Shown here piece after piece: positions 52,623 to 60,841 of a stretch of 64,000 bases of DNA. The stretch lies in the NCBI GenBank assembly GCA_004764695.1, contig SMSO01000008.1, forward strand, positions 62,001-126,000. Direction: 5' to 3'. Source of the stretch: Schizochytrium sp. TIO01 (Eukaryota > Sar > Bigyra > Thraustochytrida > Thraustochytriidae). Position 1 is the first letter of the stretch, and the number at the start of each line of letters is the position of its first letter. A program made the position numbers and the translations under genes. Under the pieces are notes generated by a model. The model did not search any database and was not told where the DNA came from. It worked only from the letters and a program-made list of their open reading frames with translations.

Positions 52623-52623
52623 A
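52618..52623 (+). terminator. AATAAA polyadenylation hexamer overlapping a stop
   Basis: The stop codon TAA of the antirepressor-like gene (52620-52622) lies inside the hexamer. The same arrangement is seen at 55483-55488 (minus) and 59933-59938. Confidence 0.45.
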
Positions 52624-52903
52624 ACTCTACTAGTAGAGAAATCGATGGAAAATTTCTAAACACTCAAATCAAACGAAAATGTAGTACCTCTAGATCTTCC
52701 TGCACACAAAATTGAATTGGAGGAGAGTGATCAGTCATCCATGCGTCATCAAAATCCTCTTTCCACCTTCGGTTTTTCGTAGGTACCCTTTTATTTAGTT
52801 CCTCATTCCTCCCAAAAGCAGACGGTCACCGCTGACTAAGAAAGCTTAAAATCTCTTTTATAGATACGAAGGTGAGAGTGTGAAAGAAGAGGAGGGAGAG
52901 AAA

Positions 52904-54337
52904 ATGGGAAAGGGCAAACGCCGCCAAAGCCGCAAACGCGGTGACGACAGTGCGACGACGAACGAGGGCGCGACGGGAGCCAAAGCGTCAGGCAGTCGCA
53001 GGGGTGTGCCGTTCCGGAGGGTCGGTATTGGGCGTTTAGATCCCGTCCCTGAGAATAACGCGATGGAGAATCAAGGCGCTTTGGACGATGCCGAGAGCAG
53101 GCGCCGCACAGCCCAACGAGTATATGATGATACGATCAATGAGCTCGAACGAATAAAGGAGAAGATCAAGCAACTCGAAGAGGCGGTCGATGAGGGCAAC
53201 GAACAGGAGCTTTTTGACCAACTGCCTGAATTTTATAAACGCCGTTTTGGAAATGTTGATGGTTACTACGACTATTTACTTGAGGAACTAGCGAATCTCA
53301 GACGTGAAAGAGAAGTTCAAGGCGAAGTATTGAAGACGGCTACTCAGGAGGTCCAAGACCTTAGGGCAGCACTCAGACTGATCACACACGGTGATAAGCG
53401 CTATTTTGAGGTCACTGGTTGGATCGACGGATCAAAGTATAGTACTGGCGTTCGTCAGAGCGTCTACTATGCCGCAGCTGATACAGGTGGAATGTACCTC
53501 ACCTCGGTCGATGAAGAGCCTCACGATGCTCATCGAAATGCTATATACTATAATGGAGAAGACCTCAATTTTCAGCTTTTCTTTTGTGACGAAAAGGCGG
53601 CCAGAGAATTTACAGTCTTGATTTCCAACGGCCGGAGTCAGCGAGTGAACACGAAGATATCTAATTCGGAAAGTATATCCAACGAAGACCTCCGTAACAT
53701 TCTTTACGACGATTATGATACTACGGATGAACCAGACTCGCCTGGCATCTCCCACGCATCTTCAATCTCTAGCAAGACTTTGGCCGACTTGTCGAGTAAC
53801 CTGGCCAAATTTCAATCCATTGAACGTTCTGATTTAGTGGCGCGTGGTAAAGCACAAATCTGTCACCTTGTGGATAAGAGTCACGTTGGAAGCATCGAAG
53901 GTTTCTCTGATGATGACAACAATAAGCTATGCTTAACCCCGACTCTTCACGCGAAGTTCGATGGGAATCGGAACAGGCACGGGTATTCATCCCCCCCTGA
54001 CATACTGATCGAGCACGTTGTTGCGCCGCGAGAGGGCCTCATTGTTACCGCTCCGGGGTTAATTGAAAACCCTGGATTCACCGATGACCAACTACAGGAA
54101 CGCGCTTTGGTCTGGCTCAAAGTGAACTTTCCTTACAAAGAAGACTTCATTCTTTTTGGGAATCTACTCAAATTTGGTAGCATCGTTGATCCTGAGGAGG
54201 ACCTAGAGTTGCGGTGTTGGGTTGTCTATACTTTTGTCCACGTTCTTGATAAAGATCAGTTTATAAAGAATATTGATTGGAAAGCAGAACGCACGAAGCA
54301 AGTATGGGAGGAACTGAGTTTTAATCAAAGCAATTAA
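52904..54337 (+). CDS. Coiled-coil HNH nuclease, second copy
   Basis: Start at ATG 52904 (MGKGKRRQS); the longer frame begins with GTG. Length 477 residues. A basic N terminus (GKGKRRQSRKRG) could be a nuclear localisation signal. A coiled coil (residues ~70-95) is followed by the segment LPEFYKRRFGNVDGYYDYL, equivalent to the matching segment in the 33779 gene. A middle domain also aligns with that gene (RYFEVTG ... VYYAAADT). The HNH-like motif comprises ICHLVDK (H321), DDDNNKLCL (N339) and LHAKFDG (H349). All expected catalytic positions are present. The two copies have diverged strongly, so this is an old family rather than a recent copy. It lies between direct repeats of the neighbouring gene's 3' end, suggesting a mobile cassette. 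Confidence 0.75.
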   Translation: MGKGKRRQSRKRGDDSATTNEGATGAKASGSRRGVPFRRVGIGRLDPVPENNAMENQGALDDAESRRRTAQRVYDDTINELERIKEKIKQLEEAVDEGNEQELFDQLPEFYKRRFGNVDGYYDYLLEELANLRREREVQGEVLKTATQEVQDLRAALRLITHGDKRYFEVTGWIDGSKYSTGVRQSVYYAAADTGGMYLTSVDEEPHDAHRNAIYYNGEDLNFQLFFCDEKAAREFTVLISNGRSQRVNTKISNSESISNEDLRNILYDDYDTTDEPDSPGISHASSISSKTLADLSSNLAKFQSIERSDLVARGKAQICHLVDKSHVGSIEGFSDDDNNKLCLTPTLHAKFDGNRNRHGYSSPPDILIEHVVAPREGLIVTAPGLIENPGFTDDQLQERALVWLKVNFPYKEDFILFGNLLKFGSIVDPEEDLELRCWVVYTFVHVLDKDQFIKNIDWKAERTKQVWEELSFNQSN

Positions 54338-54749
54338 CCGTCTGAACTTAAAAAAATAAAAACAAATTACCACTAAGGCGGAATGTCTCCGGGTCGTCTA
54401 TATTCTCAGCCAGTTTTGCAGACAGTCCGCTTCGCCAAGTCAATTCTTATACTACTAAGGACCTTGACCTTCTTGAGCAAGGCATTCATCAGTGTATGTA
54501 GATAAAGAAGAAAAACAAAATCCTATTTTTCCCTTACGTTCTTTTTATGATTTATCCCTTTTCCGCTATTGAAAACACCGTACTAGGATCAATTAAGCAA
54601 AATAACTCCTCAACTACACCGTAAATTTTTTTATCGACCCAAATTTACACGTTGCTCAATTCATAGCAACTCTGTGGTGGTGTCTAGATTGTGAGTTTTG
54701 GAAGAAATACACCTTGTTTTTAGCTTGCCACCCAGCCCTATAGTTTTCC
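54338..54749. other. Gap with 3'-end remnant of the antirepressor-like gene
   Basis: 412 bases. 54433-54506 is the repeat of the preceding gene's 3' end. The remainder is AT-rich with no gene seen. The bases just upstream of the remnant are not similar to the body of that gene. Confidence 0.6.
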
Positions 54750-55377
54750 CTATTGCTGCCAGCTCTCTAGCTGCCACAGGTAGTCACTTTTCATAGAAGT
54801 AGGGATTGTAGATGAGCGCGAATAAAGTTGAATTTTTTTCGTACTTTGGTCTACGCCGACATAAGCACCGGTCTGGCAGAGAGAGTGCGCGCAGTCACCG
54901 TCTGCAAGCCACAGATAAGCTTTCAAGGTATCCTGGTACTCGAAGCGAAACTGGTCCAAAGCGCCGCCCGTCGCGCTTTGTTCAGGCAAAAAACTAAGCT
55001 GTTCTGAAGTAGTATCAACAAATCCTGTCACACCGAGATTAGTTGCTGATCGAATTGCCACAGCTCGCTTTGCGCCCTGCCTTCCTGGAATGTCTTCAAA
55101 TACGAATCGACCTGTCGTCGAGCCGTCGATCACAAGTGTCTCTGAAGATCCATTGAGACCGGCCCTTGCGTCCAGAGCGACTGAGCGGAGTCTCGCAAAT
55201 GATTTCATTGTTTACTTTGCAAGGCCCTGAGTGGTTGCGAGTCGCAGCTGCTTGAAACACGAGTTCCTTTTCTTTGAGGAAAATGACCAGCGCACAAACG
55301 AATGTAAGCATGGAGACTCCCAGAGTCAGTACCTCTGCATGGGGCACCGTTCGCAAGGAGAAGAGGTCACTCTTCAT
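54750..55377 (-). pseudogene. Anchored trefoil-like protein with a frameshift
   Basis: ATG 55377 opens a frame with a hydrophobic helix (VLTLGVSMLTFVCALVIFL) that loses protein character after about residue 55. A second frame, from an internal ATG at 55208 to 54750, reads convincingly: GSTTGRFVFEDI, LKAYLWLADGDCAHSL, YVGVDQSTKKIQLYS, then DYLWQLESW. Its pattern of aromatic and Gly/Asp turns suits a beta-trefoil. Together they would form a type II membrane protein like the mucin-like neighbour, but a one-base shift between about 55212 and 55096 separates them. Alternatively two short proteins are made. It lies just downstream of the 55484 gene on the same strand. Confidence 0.5.
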
Positions 55378-55482
55378 TTTTCTTCTTCTTCGTCGTTTTT
55401 GTGTTAATTAATTCTCCCTTTGTTTGTTTTACAGTTTCTGTTATTACACTAATTATATTAAAAACAAAACTTTGTGTATTTA

Positions 55483-55488
55483 TTTATT
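55483..55488 (-). terminator. AATAAA polyadenylation hexamer overlapping a stop
   Basis: On the minus strand the stop TAA of the mucin-like gene is part of the sequence GAATAAATAAAT, so the hexamer overlaps the stop. Confidence 0.45.
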
Positions 55489-56575
55489 CAACAGAGGATG
55501 GTTCTTGTGAATCGATTGTTGGGTCGGCCTGGACAGCAGCAGCGATCTCGCGTGCTTTGTGTTGTTTTCGAGCTTTCCTGAGTAGAATTATTGCAGAGAT
55601 TAAGAGCAAGGGGCAGAGACAGAGGCATAGGATTGACGCTACTTTCTTTGAATTTACTGTCGGACTGCCTGCACTTGTCCCTCCGAAGTCGTAAGCCCTG
55701 AGAGACCCTGAGATATGCTCAATGTACCAAATGTTATTGGCTACTGTTGTTGTACCAATATAAAGATCGTCACTCTTTTCAGTGCTTCGGAAAATTTGCA
55801 TTCCATTGCTTTGCTGATACATACTGAAGCCGCCAAGCGTGGTGATTCCTGAAGAACTAGGCGCGCCAGGGTAATTTACACCAGAAGAATACACAAACCT
55901 AATATTTCCAGCAGATTGGGGGGAACTGAAAATGTATGCACCCGTCCTTGGCTGTTTGTAAATCGATCCGACATTGAAAGTAGCCCCGCTAACCTTATTC
56001 ACCAACATAAAGACATCCTTATTCGAACTTGTATCAGTGGTACCCTCAAAATGCCAAAGCTCCTCGTCTTTCGGTGTTGTCAGGCTCCCTGACATGGTGG
56101 TGTATTTTGATCCGTCGTAAGCAAAATACATGTTTCTCCCACTGCCTGCGTAGGTAACATCTCTCAGTCTGTAATAAGCGGTAGTGCAGAAGGAGACCGA
56201 TGTGTTTGGCTGTTGAATACAATCAGGTGAAGGCGCAGCTGTGGGCTTCGGCGTCGTCGTAGTAGTTGAAGTACTAGAAGTTACAGTGGATTGGGTGTTC
56301 CCTGATTGCGTGGTTGGCGATACGGTGTTTCCTGATTGAGTGGCCGGTGCAGTAGTAGACGAAGAAGAGTCAGAAGGCGCGGAAGAGGCGGAATCAACAG
56401 AGGATGTGGTTGCTGTTGCTGTCGCTGTCGCTGTTGCTGTTGGTGAGTCGCTCACAGTACCACCAGTACTACTACTTCCATTTGACTGCTTCAATGAGAG
56501 ACCTCCATATACACCGAAGGAAACACTGAGAATCAAACAAAGTATACCAGCGGAAGATAAAACTTTTACGCCCAT
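55484..56575 (-). CDS. Mucin-like membrane protein, paralogue of the 27386 gene
   Basis: A 363-residue protein from ATG 56575. It follows the same plan as the 27386 product: N-terminal hydrophobic helix (~7-25), Ser/Thr-rich stalk with (TA)n dipeptides and repeated QSGNT units, then a domain starting SPDC....SVSFCTTAYYRL and ending IWYIEHISGS. A C-terminal membrane helix (~312-335) and a short basic, then acidic tail close it. The globular domains share sparse identity outside their edges, showing an old duplication. The stalk is a likely substrate for the glycosyltransferase at 43763. Probable location: envelope or host secretory membranes. The specific ligand is unknown. Confidence 0.75.
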   Translation of the reverse strand: MGVKVLSSAGILCLILSVSFGVYGGLSLKQSNGSSSTGGTVSDSPTATATATATATTSSVDSASSAPSDSSSSTTAPATQSGNTVSPTTQSGNTQSTVTSSTSTTTTTPKPTAAPSPDCIQQPNTSVSFCTTAYYRLRDVTYAGSGRNMYFAYDGSKYTTMSGSLTTPKDEELWHFEGTTDTSSNKDVFMLVNKVSGATFNVGSIYKQPRTGAYIFSSPQSAGNIRFVYSSGVNYPGAPSSSGITTLGGFSMYQQSNGMQIFRSTEKSDDLYIGTTTVANNIWYIEHISGSLRAYDFGGTSAGSPTVNSKKVASILCLCLCPLLLISAIILLRKARKQHKAREIAAAVQADPTIDSQEPSSVE

Positions 56576-56748
56576 ATTCTTAAATGGATTTGATTTTTTT
56601 TAATTTTACCTTTTCAATTAAATCCCAAAATAATTTGATATGAAGAGAAGAAAAGGGAGGTATTTATATTTTATACTTAAAGTTTTAAAAGGAAACTGAG
56701 AAATAAAAGAGAGAAAAAGGGGTTCTGCTTGTTCTTGTTCTTCTAGTG

Positions 56749-57672
56749 ATGTCTCGACTGCTCTTTGCTCGCCCTCTCTCACTGGAGTGGTTGCACAAGC
56801 AGTCTGCTCGCGAGGCGAAGGGGTACAAGCGAGAGGATGCCGAGAAACTTGCTCTTATTTACCTCTCGAAGAGTGACGACTCTGCCTTTGTGTACAGCCT
56901 TGACGAAGTTTGGAAACTTGCGGGTTACAGTAGAAAGGACATTGCTAAACGAGCTATCTTCGGTTCGAAGTTACAGAGTTGTACAGGGGAAGGGCTTAAA
57001 AGGGGCGAAGAAGTAAAAATTTTTAAATACTATCACGAGCACGAAAATAAGAAAGGAATAACAAAAACCAAAACAGAAGTAAAAAACGAAGAAACGAAGA
57101 ATGCCCCACCACCACCAAGGAAGCGCGTGCGCAGGCAGCACGGCGGTCACAATCGCGAGGATATCCGTATGACTCGCTTCGGGCTTGTGAAGTTCCTTCT
57201 CTCTGGGCGGACTCCGGCCTCCACCGCACTTGCACTCTTCTTAGTGAAACTTGGTTGTGCCCACCTTCGAGCTTTGTCTGATCCGGAGGTAGTGCTACCT
57301 AGCAGTTACTACGAGGAACATGCAGATGCCCATGCAGAATTATTGAGTGACTTAGCTACGTGTCAAGCGGCGACAGGAGCGAAGACTTTGCACGACCAGA
57401 CTGCGGATAGACTTGCGCTAGAGCATGGAGGTAGGCGCGAGGTTGTACTCTCTAGTGGCTCGCGTCCGGATGTCGTGACGGATGCTTATGTCATTGAAGT
57501 GAAGCCTTCGCGGGAGTGGATGCATGGCCTCGGACAGGCCCAGGCTTACGCAGAGGAGACTGGCTTGGAGCCTTACCTCTTCCTGATTGGCCAGCCTAGC
57601 GAGCTAGCGAAAACTGTCTGCAGATCGAAGGGCGTAAAGCTGGGATTCTGTTTGCCTTCGCGGCCTTTTTAA
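56749..57672 (+). CDS. MSV199-like domain fused to a PD-(D/E)XK nuclease
   Basis: The frame begins GTG-ATG; the ATG at 56749 is taken, giving 307 residues. The N-terminal part has the pattern of viral MSV199/antirepressor domains: VYSLDEVWKLAGYSRKDIAKRAI at ~48-70, a lysine-rich insert, then a GGHNREDIRMTRFGLVKFLL block at ~132-151. The C-terminal part is the nuclease fold also found in the 50335 gene: RPDVV (D241), IEVK (E250, K252), W.HGLGQAQAY (Q263, Y267). The linker has PPPPRKRVRRQ, a possible nuclear signal. Its stop overlaps the stop of the convergent protease gene by four bases. The product is predicted to bind and cleave DNA. Confidence 0.72.
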   Translation: MSRLLFARPLSLEWLHKQSAREAKGYKREDAEKLALIYLSKSDDSAFVYSLDEVWKLAGYSRKDIAKRAIFGSKLQSCTGEGLKRGEEVKIFKYYHEHENKKGITKTKTEVKNEETKNAPPPPRKRVRRQHGGHNREDIRMTRFGLVKFLLSGRTPASTALALFLVKLGCAHLRALSDPEVVLPSSYYEEHADAHAELLSDLATCQAATGAKTLHDQTADRLALEHGGRREVVLSSGSRPDVVTDAYVIEVKPSREWMHGLGQAQAYAEETGLEPYLFLIGQPSELAKTVCRSKGVKLGFCLPSRPF

Positions 57673-58544
57673 CAGAAAGCACTGTCATTCTCGTCGAGTT
57701 GGAGCCCGCAAATGCGTCTCCCTCCATTGCTAAACTCTTCGCAAGAATAAAGACCTTCTCTCTCCGCGACTTCGAGCATGAAATCCTGGATAGACTTGAA
57801 GACAGGCCCGTGCGCATCCACTCCAGCTTTGCGGTAATTGGCGTCCCCTGAGTGTGCGATCTCATGCACGAGAACCCGCATGGTGGAGTTCACGGGATCA
57901 AAATCGTTCGCGTTTTTGCGCAAACAGAGCTCAAACAGCATTCCTTTGCCACTGTTGGCACCCACAGTGGTCCCACCTGGTTGAAAAAGTTCTACAAGGA
58001 GCAGAGGCCGATTGAGGTGCTTCTTGAGGATCCTCTTCATATTTTCTGTGACCTCTCTGCCGTCCACGCTGTTCAAAGGTTTGCCTTCCTTTACAAGGTC
58101 GTCGATGCGTGCAATCAAAATCATGGCGCGCCTCTGGAGCTCTGCGAGATGGTTAGCAGCTTGCTCGTCTCCAGGGACCCCTGCAGCTACGAAATAACCT
58201 TGGTCGTCTAGATCTGCGGTCTTCTTCAGCAATCTCGCTTTGCCGCTCTTGGCCTCGCCCATATTTTTTCTCACGAGAGACACAGCTTTGGTCCCTCCAG
58301 CTTCAACCACATTTTTCCCTATACTCACTTCTTCTCCTTCTTTGACCTGATCTCTCGTAAGGTTCTGTGGTTCTGCACTGACAGAAATTATTGAGGTGGG
58401 CGAGGCTAGATCAGAGTAATTGTCCGTCCAAGTTCTGTAAGCAACTACAATAGCAAGTAGCACAAGCATTGCGAAAATGATTGTGGCTCCGAAACGGTAT
58501 CCGCTGTCTCCTCCGTCGCCAGGCCCGAGGTGTTGCGACGTCAT
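57669..58544 (-). CDS. Membrane-anchored HExxH metalloprotease, WLM-like
   Basis: The start is ATG 58544 (MTSQHLGPG), since the longer frame opens at TTG; length 291 residues. A membrane helix lies at about residues 18-36, so the protein is type II with the catalytic domain outside the cytoplasm or inside the virion. The catalytic motif VHEIAHS (H227, E228, H231) is followed by HGPVFK with a third metal ligand candidate at H245. The arrangement resembles WLM/SprT-like and related small metalloproteases that occur in several large DNA viruses. Cys residues near the C terminus could form disulfides. Substrate unknown; virion maturation or surface processing is a guess. Confidence 0.7.
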   Translation of the reverse strand: MTSQHLGPGDGGDSGYRFGATIIFAMLVLLAIVVAYRTWTDNYSDLASPTSIISVSAEPQNLTRDQVKEGEEVSIGKNVVEAGGTKAVSLVRKNMGEAKSGKARLLKKTADLDDQGYFVAAGVPGDEQAANHLAELQRRAMILIARIDDLVKEGKPLNSVDGREVTENMKRILKKHLNRPLLLVELFQPGGTTVGANSGKGMLFELCLRKNANDFDPVNSTMRVLVHEIAHSGDANYRKAGVDAHGPVFKSIQDFMLEVAEREGLYSCEEFSNGGRRICGLQLDENDSAFC

Positions 58545-58718
58545 TCTTCTTCTTCTCTTTGGTTTTCTTTTTTTTCGAGGTGGTGGTGATGAATGCAACC
58601 CCCTTTCAAATTTGATGATTTGATATAATAATAATAATAATATAACAATGAAGAAAAGAACCAAAAAAACTGTATTTTAGTATTCGATTTAAAATAAATA
58701 AATCAAGCAACCACAGCA

Positions 58719-59933
58719 ATGAACGCCCAGCGCGCTAATGTAGAGGTTGGTCAGATGGATTTGAATCCCTTCAATCCCAACGAAGCTCGCCAAATGGGGC
58801 TCGTCTCCACACAGTTCGGTGTTTTTTCCACCCTGTGCCTGGCAGCCTCGGCTCTGGTGATCTATTCTATTGTCCATGCGGCGAGGTTTCAAACACAAGG
58901 AGGTCTGGAACCAACCACTTCTCTTATTTCTAGCTCTTCGGGTCCCTCAGATGAAACCTCTAGTAGTACACTAGCTGCTTCGGAGACCACCACACCCACT
59001 CTAAGTGAGGGCAGGGAGCGAGCAGGTCTCATTTTACTTGCCACGGGGGCTTCTGCAATGTCGATTGTGCTCATTGTCATATCATTTTTTGCATTTGAAG
59101 CGCGCTCCGGCGTCGGCTCATCTCTGCACGTGCTGGCCTCCTTCTACGTAGCTTTTGCGTTGCTGTTCATGATTGGTACAATAGTCTACTCTCGTCAGCT
59201 CGTCGAGACTGGCTACCCAAGTGGAGTGATGGGAAAGTTTTATGCCTTTGCAAGTGCCGTAATGCTTGTTCTAATTGTCGCGACAGGCGCCTTCATGCGA
59301 AAGAGAATCGAGGAGTCTGCTTTGTGGCTGGCTGTTGTTGCTTTTGTGATAGGCGCCACGGCCTTTGGTATTGAATGGCCTTGGTGGAGTGCCTTTATTG
59401 TAGGTCTTTTTGCGGGTCTATCTGCTGCGCTTTGGGTTGGTCTTTCACCCGTGTTAAGTCTTACTGTGGGTTGCGCTTCGGCCGCTACGAGTTTGCTTGT
59501 AAAATTGCTCGATGACGAGCATAAAGGAACCAATCGTGGCAGCATGATTGGCCTCATTGCTGGCTTCTTTGGTGTCTGCGCAATGCTTCTAGCAGGGATA
59601 GCCATTGTAGCGCGCCGCAGGCAAGATCCATTCGGCTTTTTTCAGACTACACAGGACCAGTTTACGACGCCGCCAGACTTTGAGTACCACAGCAAGTCAA
59701 ATGAAGTTCCTATCATTGAGAGGGGATTTGAAAATTACTTCGATGCTTTAGACAGAACTCACCGCCAGCTCCGCCAGCAGCACAAGGCGAGAGAGAAAGC
59801 AGAGGAAAAGGATGAAGGTCACGCCGACCACCACAGCGACGCCGGCGCAGAGCAAGCAGCGGGAGAAGAAGGGGACAATCACCACGATCGTTTCTGGCAC
59901 ACTGACGATCAAGCAGGTACACACGTTGTTTAA
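58719..59933 (+). CDS. Multi-spanning membrane protein with acidic His-rich tail
   Basis: A 404-residue protein from ATG 58719. About eight hydrophobic helices are visible. The first, at ~32-54, is followed by a Ser/Thr-rich loop (~60-95); the others lie between ~100 and 305. The ~100-residue C-terminal tail is charged and rich in Glu and His. I looked for a rhodopsin retinal lysine and for transporter motifs and found none I could trust. The first helix and its Ser/Thr loop resemble the layout of the single-span proteins nearby. It is divergent from the protease gene with 174 bases between. No family assigned. Confidence 0.7.
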   Translation: MNAQRANVEVGQMDLNPFNPNEARQMGLVSTQFGVFSTLCLAASALVIYSIVHAARFQTQGGLEPTTSLISSSSGPSDETSSSTLAASETTTPTLSEGRERAGLILLATGASAMSIVLIVISFFAFEARSGVGSSLHVLASFYVAFALLFMIGTIVYSRQLVETGYPSGVMGKFYAFASAVMLVLIVATGAFMRKRIEESALWLAVVAFVIGATAFGIEWPWWSAFIVGLFAGLSAALWVGLSPVLSLTVGCASAATSLLVKLLDDEHKGTNRGSMIGLIAGFFGVCAMLLAGIAIVARRRQDPFGFFQTTQDQFTTPPDFEYHSKSNEVPIIERGFENYFDALDRTHRQLRQQHKAREKAEEKDEGHADHHSDAGAEQAAGEEGDNHHDRFWHTDDQAGTHVV

Positions 59934-59938
59934 ATAAA
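59933..59938 (+). terminator. AATAAA polyadenylation hexamer overlapping a stop
   Basis: The hexamer begins at the last base of the TAA stop of the multi-spanning membrane protein gene. Confidence 0.5.
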
Positions 59939-60124
59939 AGAGATTACCTTCTGTGAGGGAGGGAGTGAGTGAACAGAAAAAATAATATTTTTTTCTGGGC
60001 TTTAGAGAAAATAGGAAATTTTAATAGAGAAAACCAAAAGACCTTGTTGTTCTATTAGAAATCAACGTAGTAAAGTATATTTAAAAAAGAAAAGAACGAA
60101 AACAAAAAAAAACAATCATCAAAA

Positions 60125-60841
60125 ATGGATCAGGTCATGGATGGTTTGAATGACTTTGATCAGGTTTACCCTAGCATTGCAAGGGAAAAGAAGCTCCGCG
60201 AGCGCAAAGAGCTCTTGGAGCAGCTACTCGAAGCCTTGGACCGGCAGACAGTTGAAAATCTCCGTGTTTCCGCAACTGGTGAAATTGTGAGGACAAAAGA
60301 AGAGACCGAGCATTTGAATCAACAACAAAAAGCTCCAACTTCGTCACCTCGACCAAAAGGAGCGAGGCTCGTGAATATGGACGACCTGCCTAAAGAAGGA
60401 GAGCTAAACGAATTACTCTTCGGGCGACCAGGTAAAAACATTGATTCCCCTGAGAATATTCCCACAGAGAAGCCGGCAATTGAATTCCAAACAGCTCGCC
60501 GAGTTGCAGATGGAAAGGCTTTTCACCGGCTCTACATGAACAGATTCCCGTGGGAGTTTCTGATCATCATTGGAATGCTTTCCTTCGCGTGCTTCTTTCT
60601 CTATCTTCGCATGCGCAGACTCTCTTCGGCTGTGCTGCAAAAGCGGCGCAGTTTGCGTAGAAAGAAATCCTCGGTGCGTCAGGAATCGCAGTTGGATTCC
60701 ATTGATCTGAGAGAAATGATCCGGGGTGAAATTAGAGCCGCTCTAGCTGTCCAAACGGCAAAACATGAGCCAGGAGCAGCGGTGACTACTACTACCAGAG
60801 ACGCAATGCCCTTATTGCCGCCTATCCGCGTATCTTCTTAA
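60125..60841 (+). CDS. Single-span membrane protein
   Basis: A 238-residue protein from ATG 60125, preceded by an A-rich leader. The first ~135 residues are charged and helical with two Glu/Lys-rich segments. One hydrophobic helix (EFLIIIGMLSFACFFLYL) spans about 149-167 and is followed directly by a strongly basic segment (RSLRRKKSSVR), which by the positive-inside rule puts the C terminus in the cytosol or virion interior. The last 20 residues overlap the 3' end of the convergent gene at 60822. No family recognised. Confidence 0.65.
   Translation: MDQVMDGLNDFDQVYPSIAREKKLRERKELLEQLLEALDRQTVENLRVSATGEIVRTKEETEHLNQQQKAPTSSPRPKGARLVNMDDLPKEGELNELLFGRPGKNIDSPENIPTEKPAIEFQTARRVADGKAFHRLYMNRFPWEFLIIIGMLSFACFFLYLRMRRLSSAVLQKRRSLRRKKSSVRQESQLDSIDLREMIRGEIRAALAVQTAKHEPGAAVTTTTRDAMPLLPPIRVSS

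Larger units (their letters stand above)
52551..54506. repeat. Direct repeat flanking the second HNH nuclease gene
   Basis: A ~62-base block, starting CGCCAAG at 52551 and covering the last codons of the antirepressor-like gene, recurs at 54433 with only two differences over its first ~62 positions; similarity fades around the stop codon. The HNH nuclease gene lies between. Either a cassette inserted with duplication of its target, or a third tandem antirepressor copy has been replaced except for its final bases. Confidence 0.8.

Noticed and set aside
58719-59933. Multi-spanning protein as a heliorhodopsin
   Set aside because: No lysine in a suitable late helix and no rhodopsin motif is visible, so the helix count alone is not enough.
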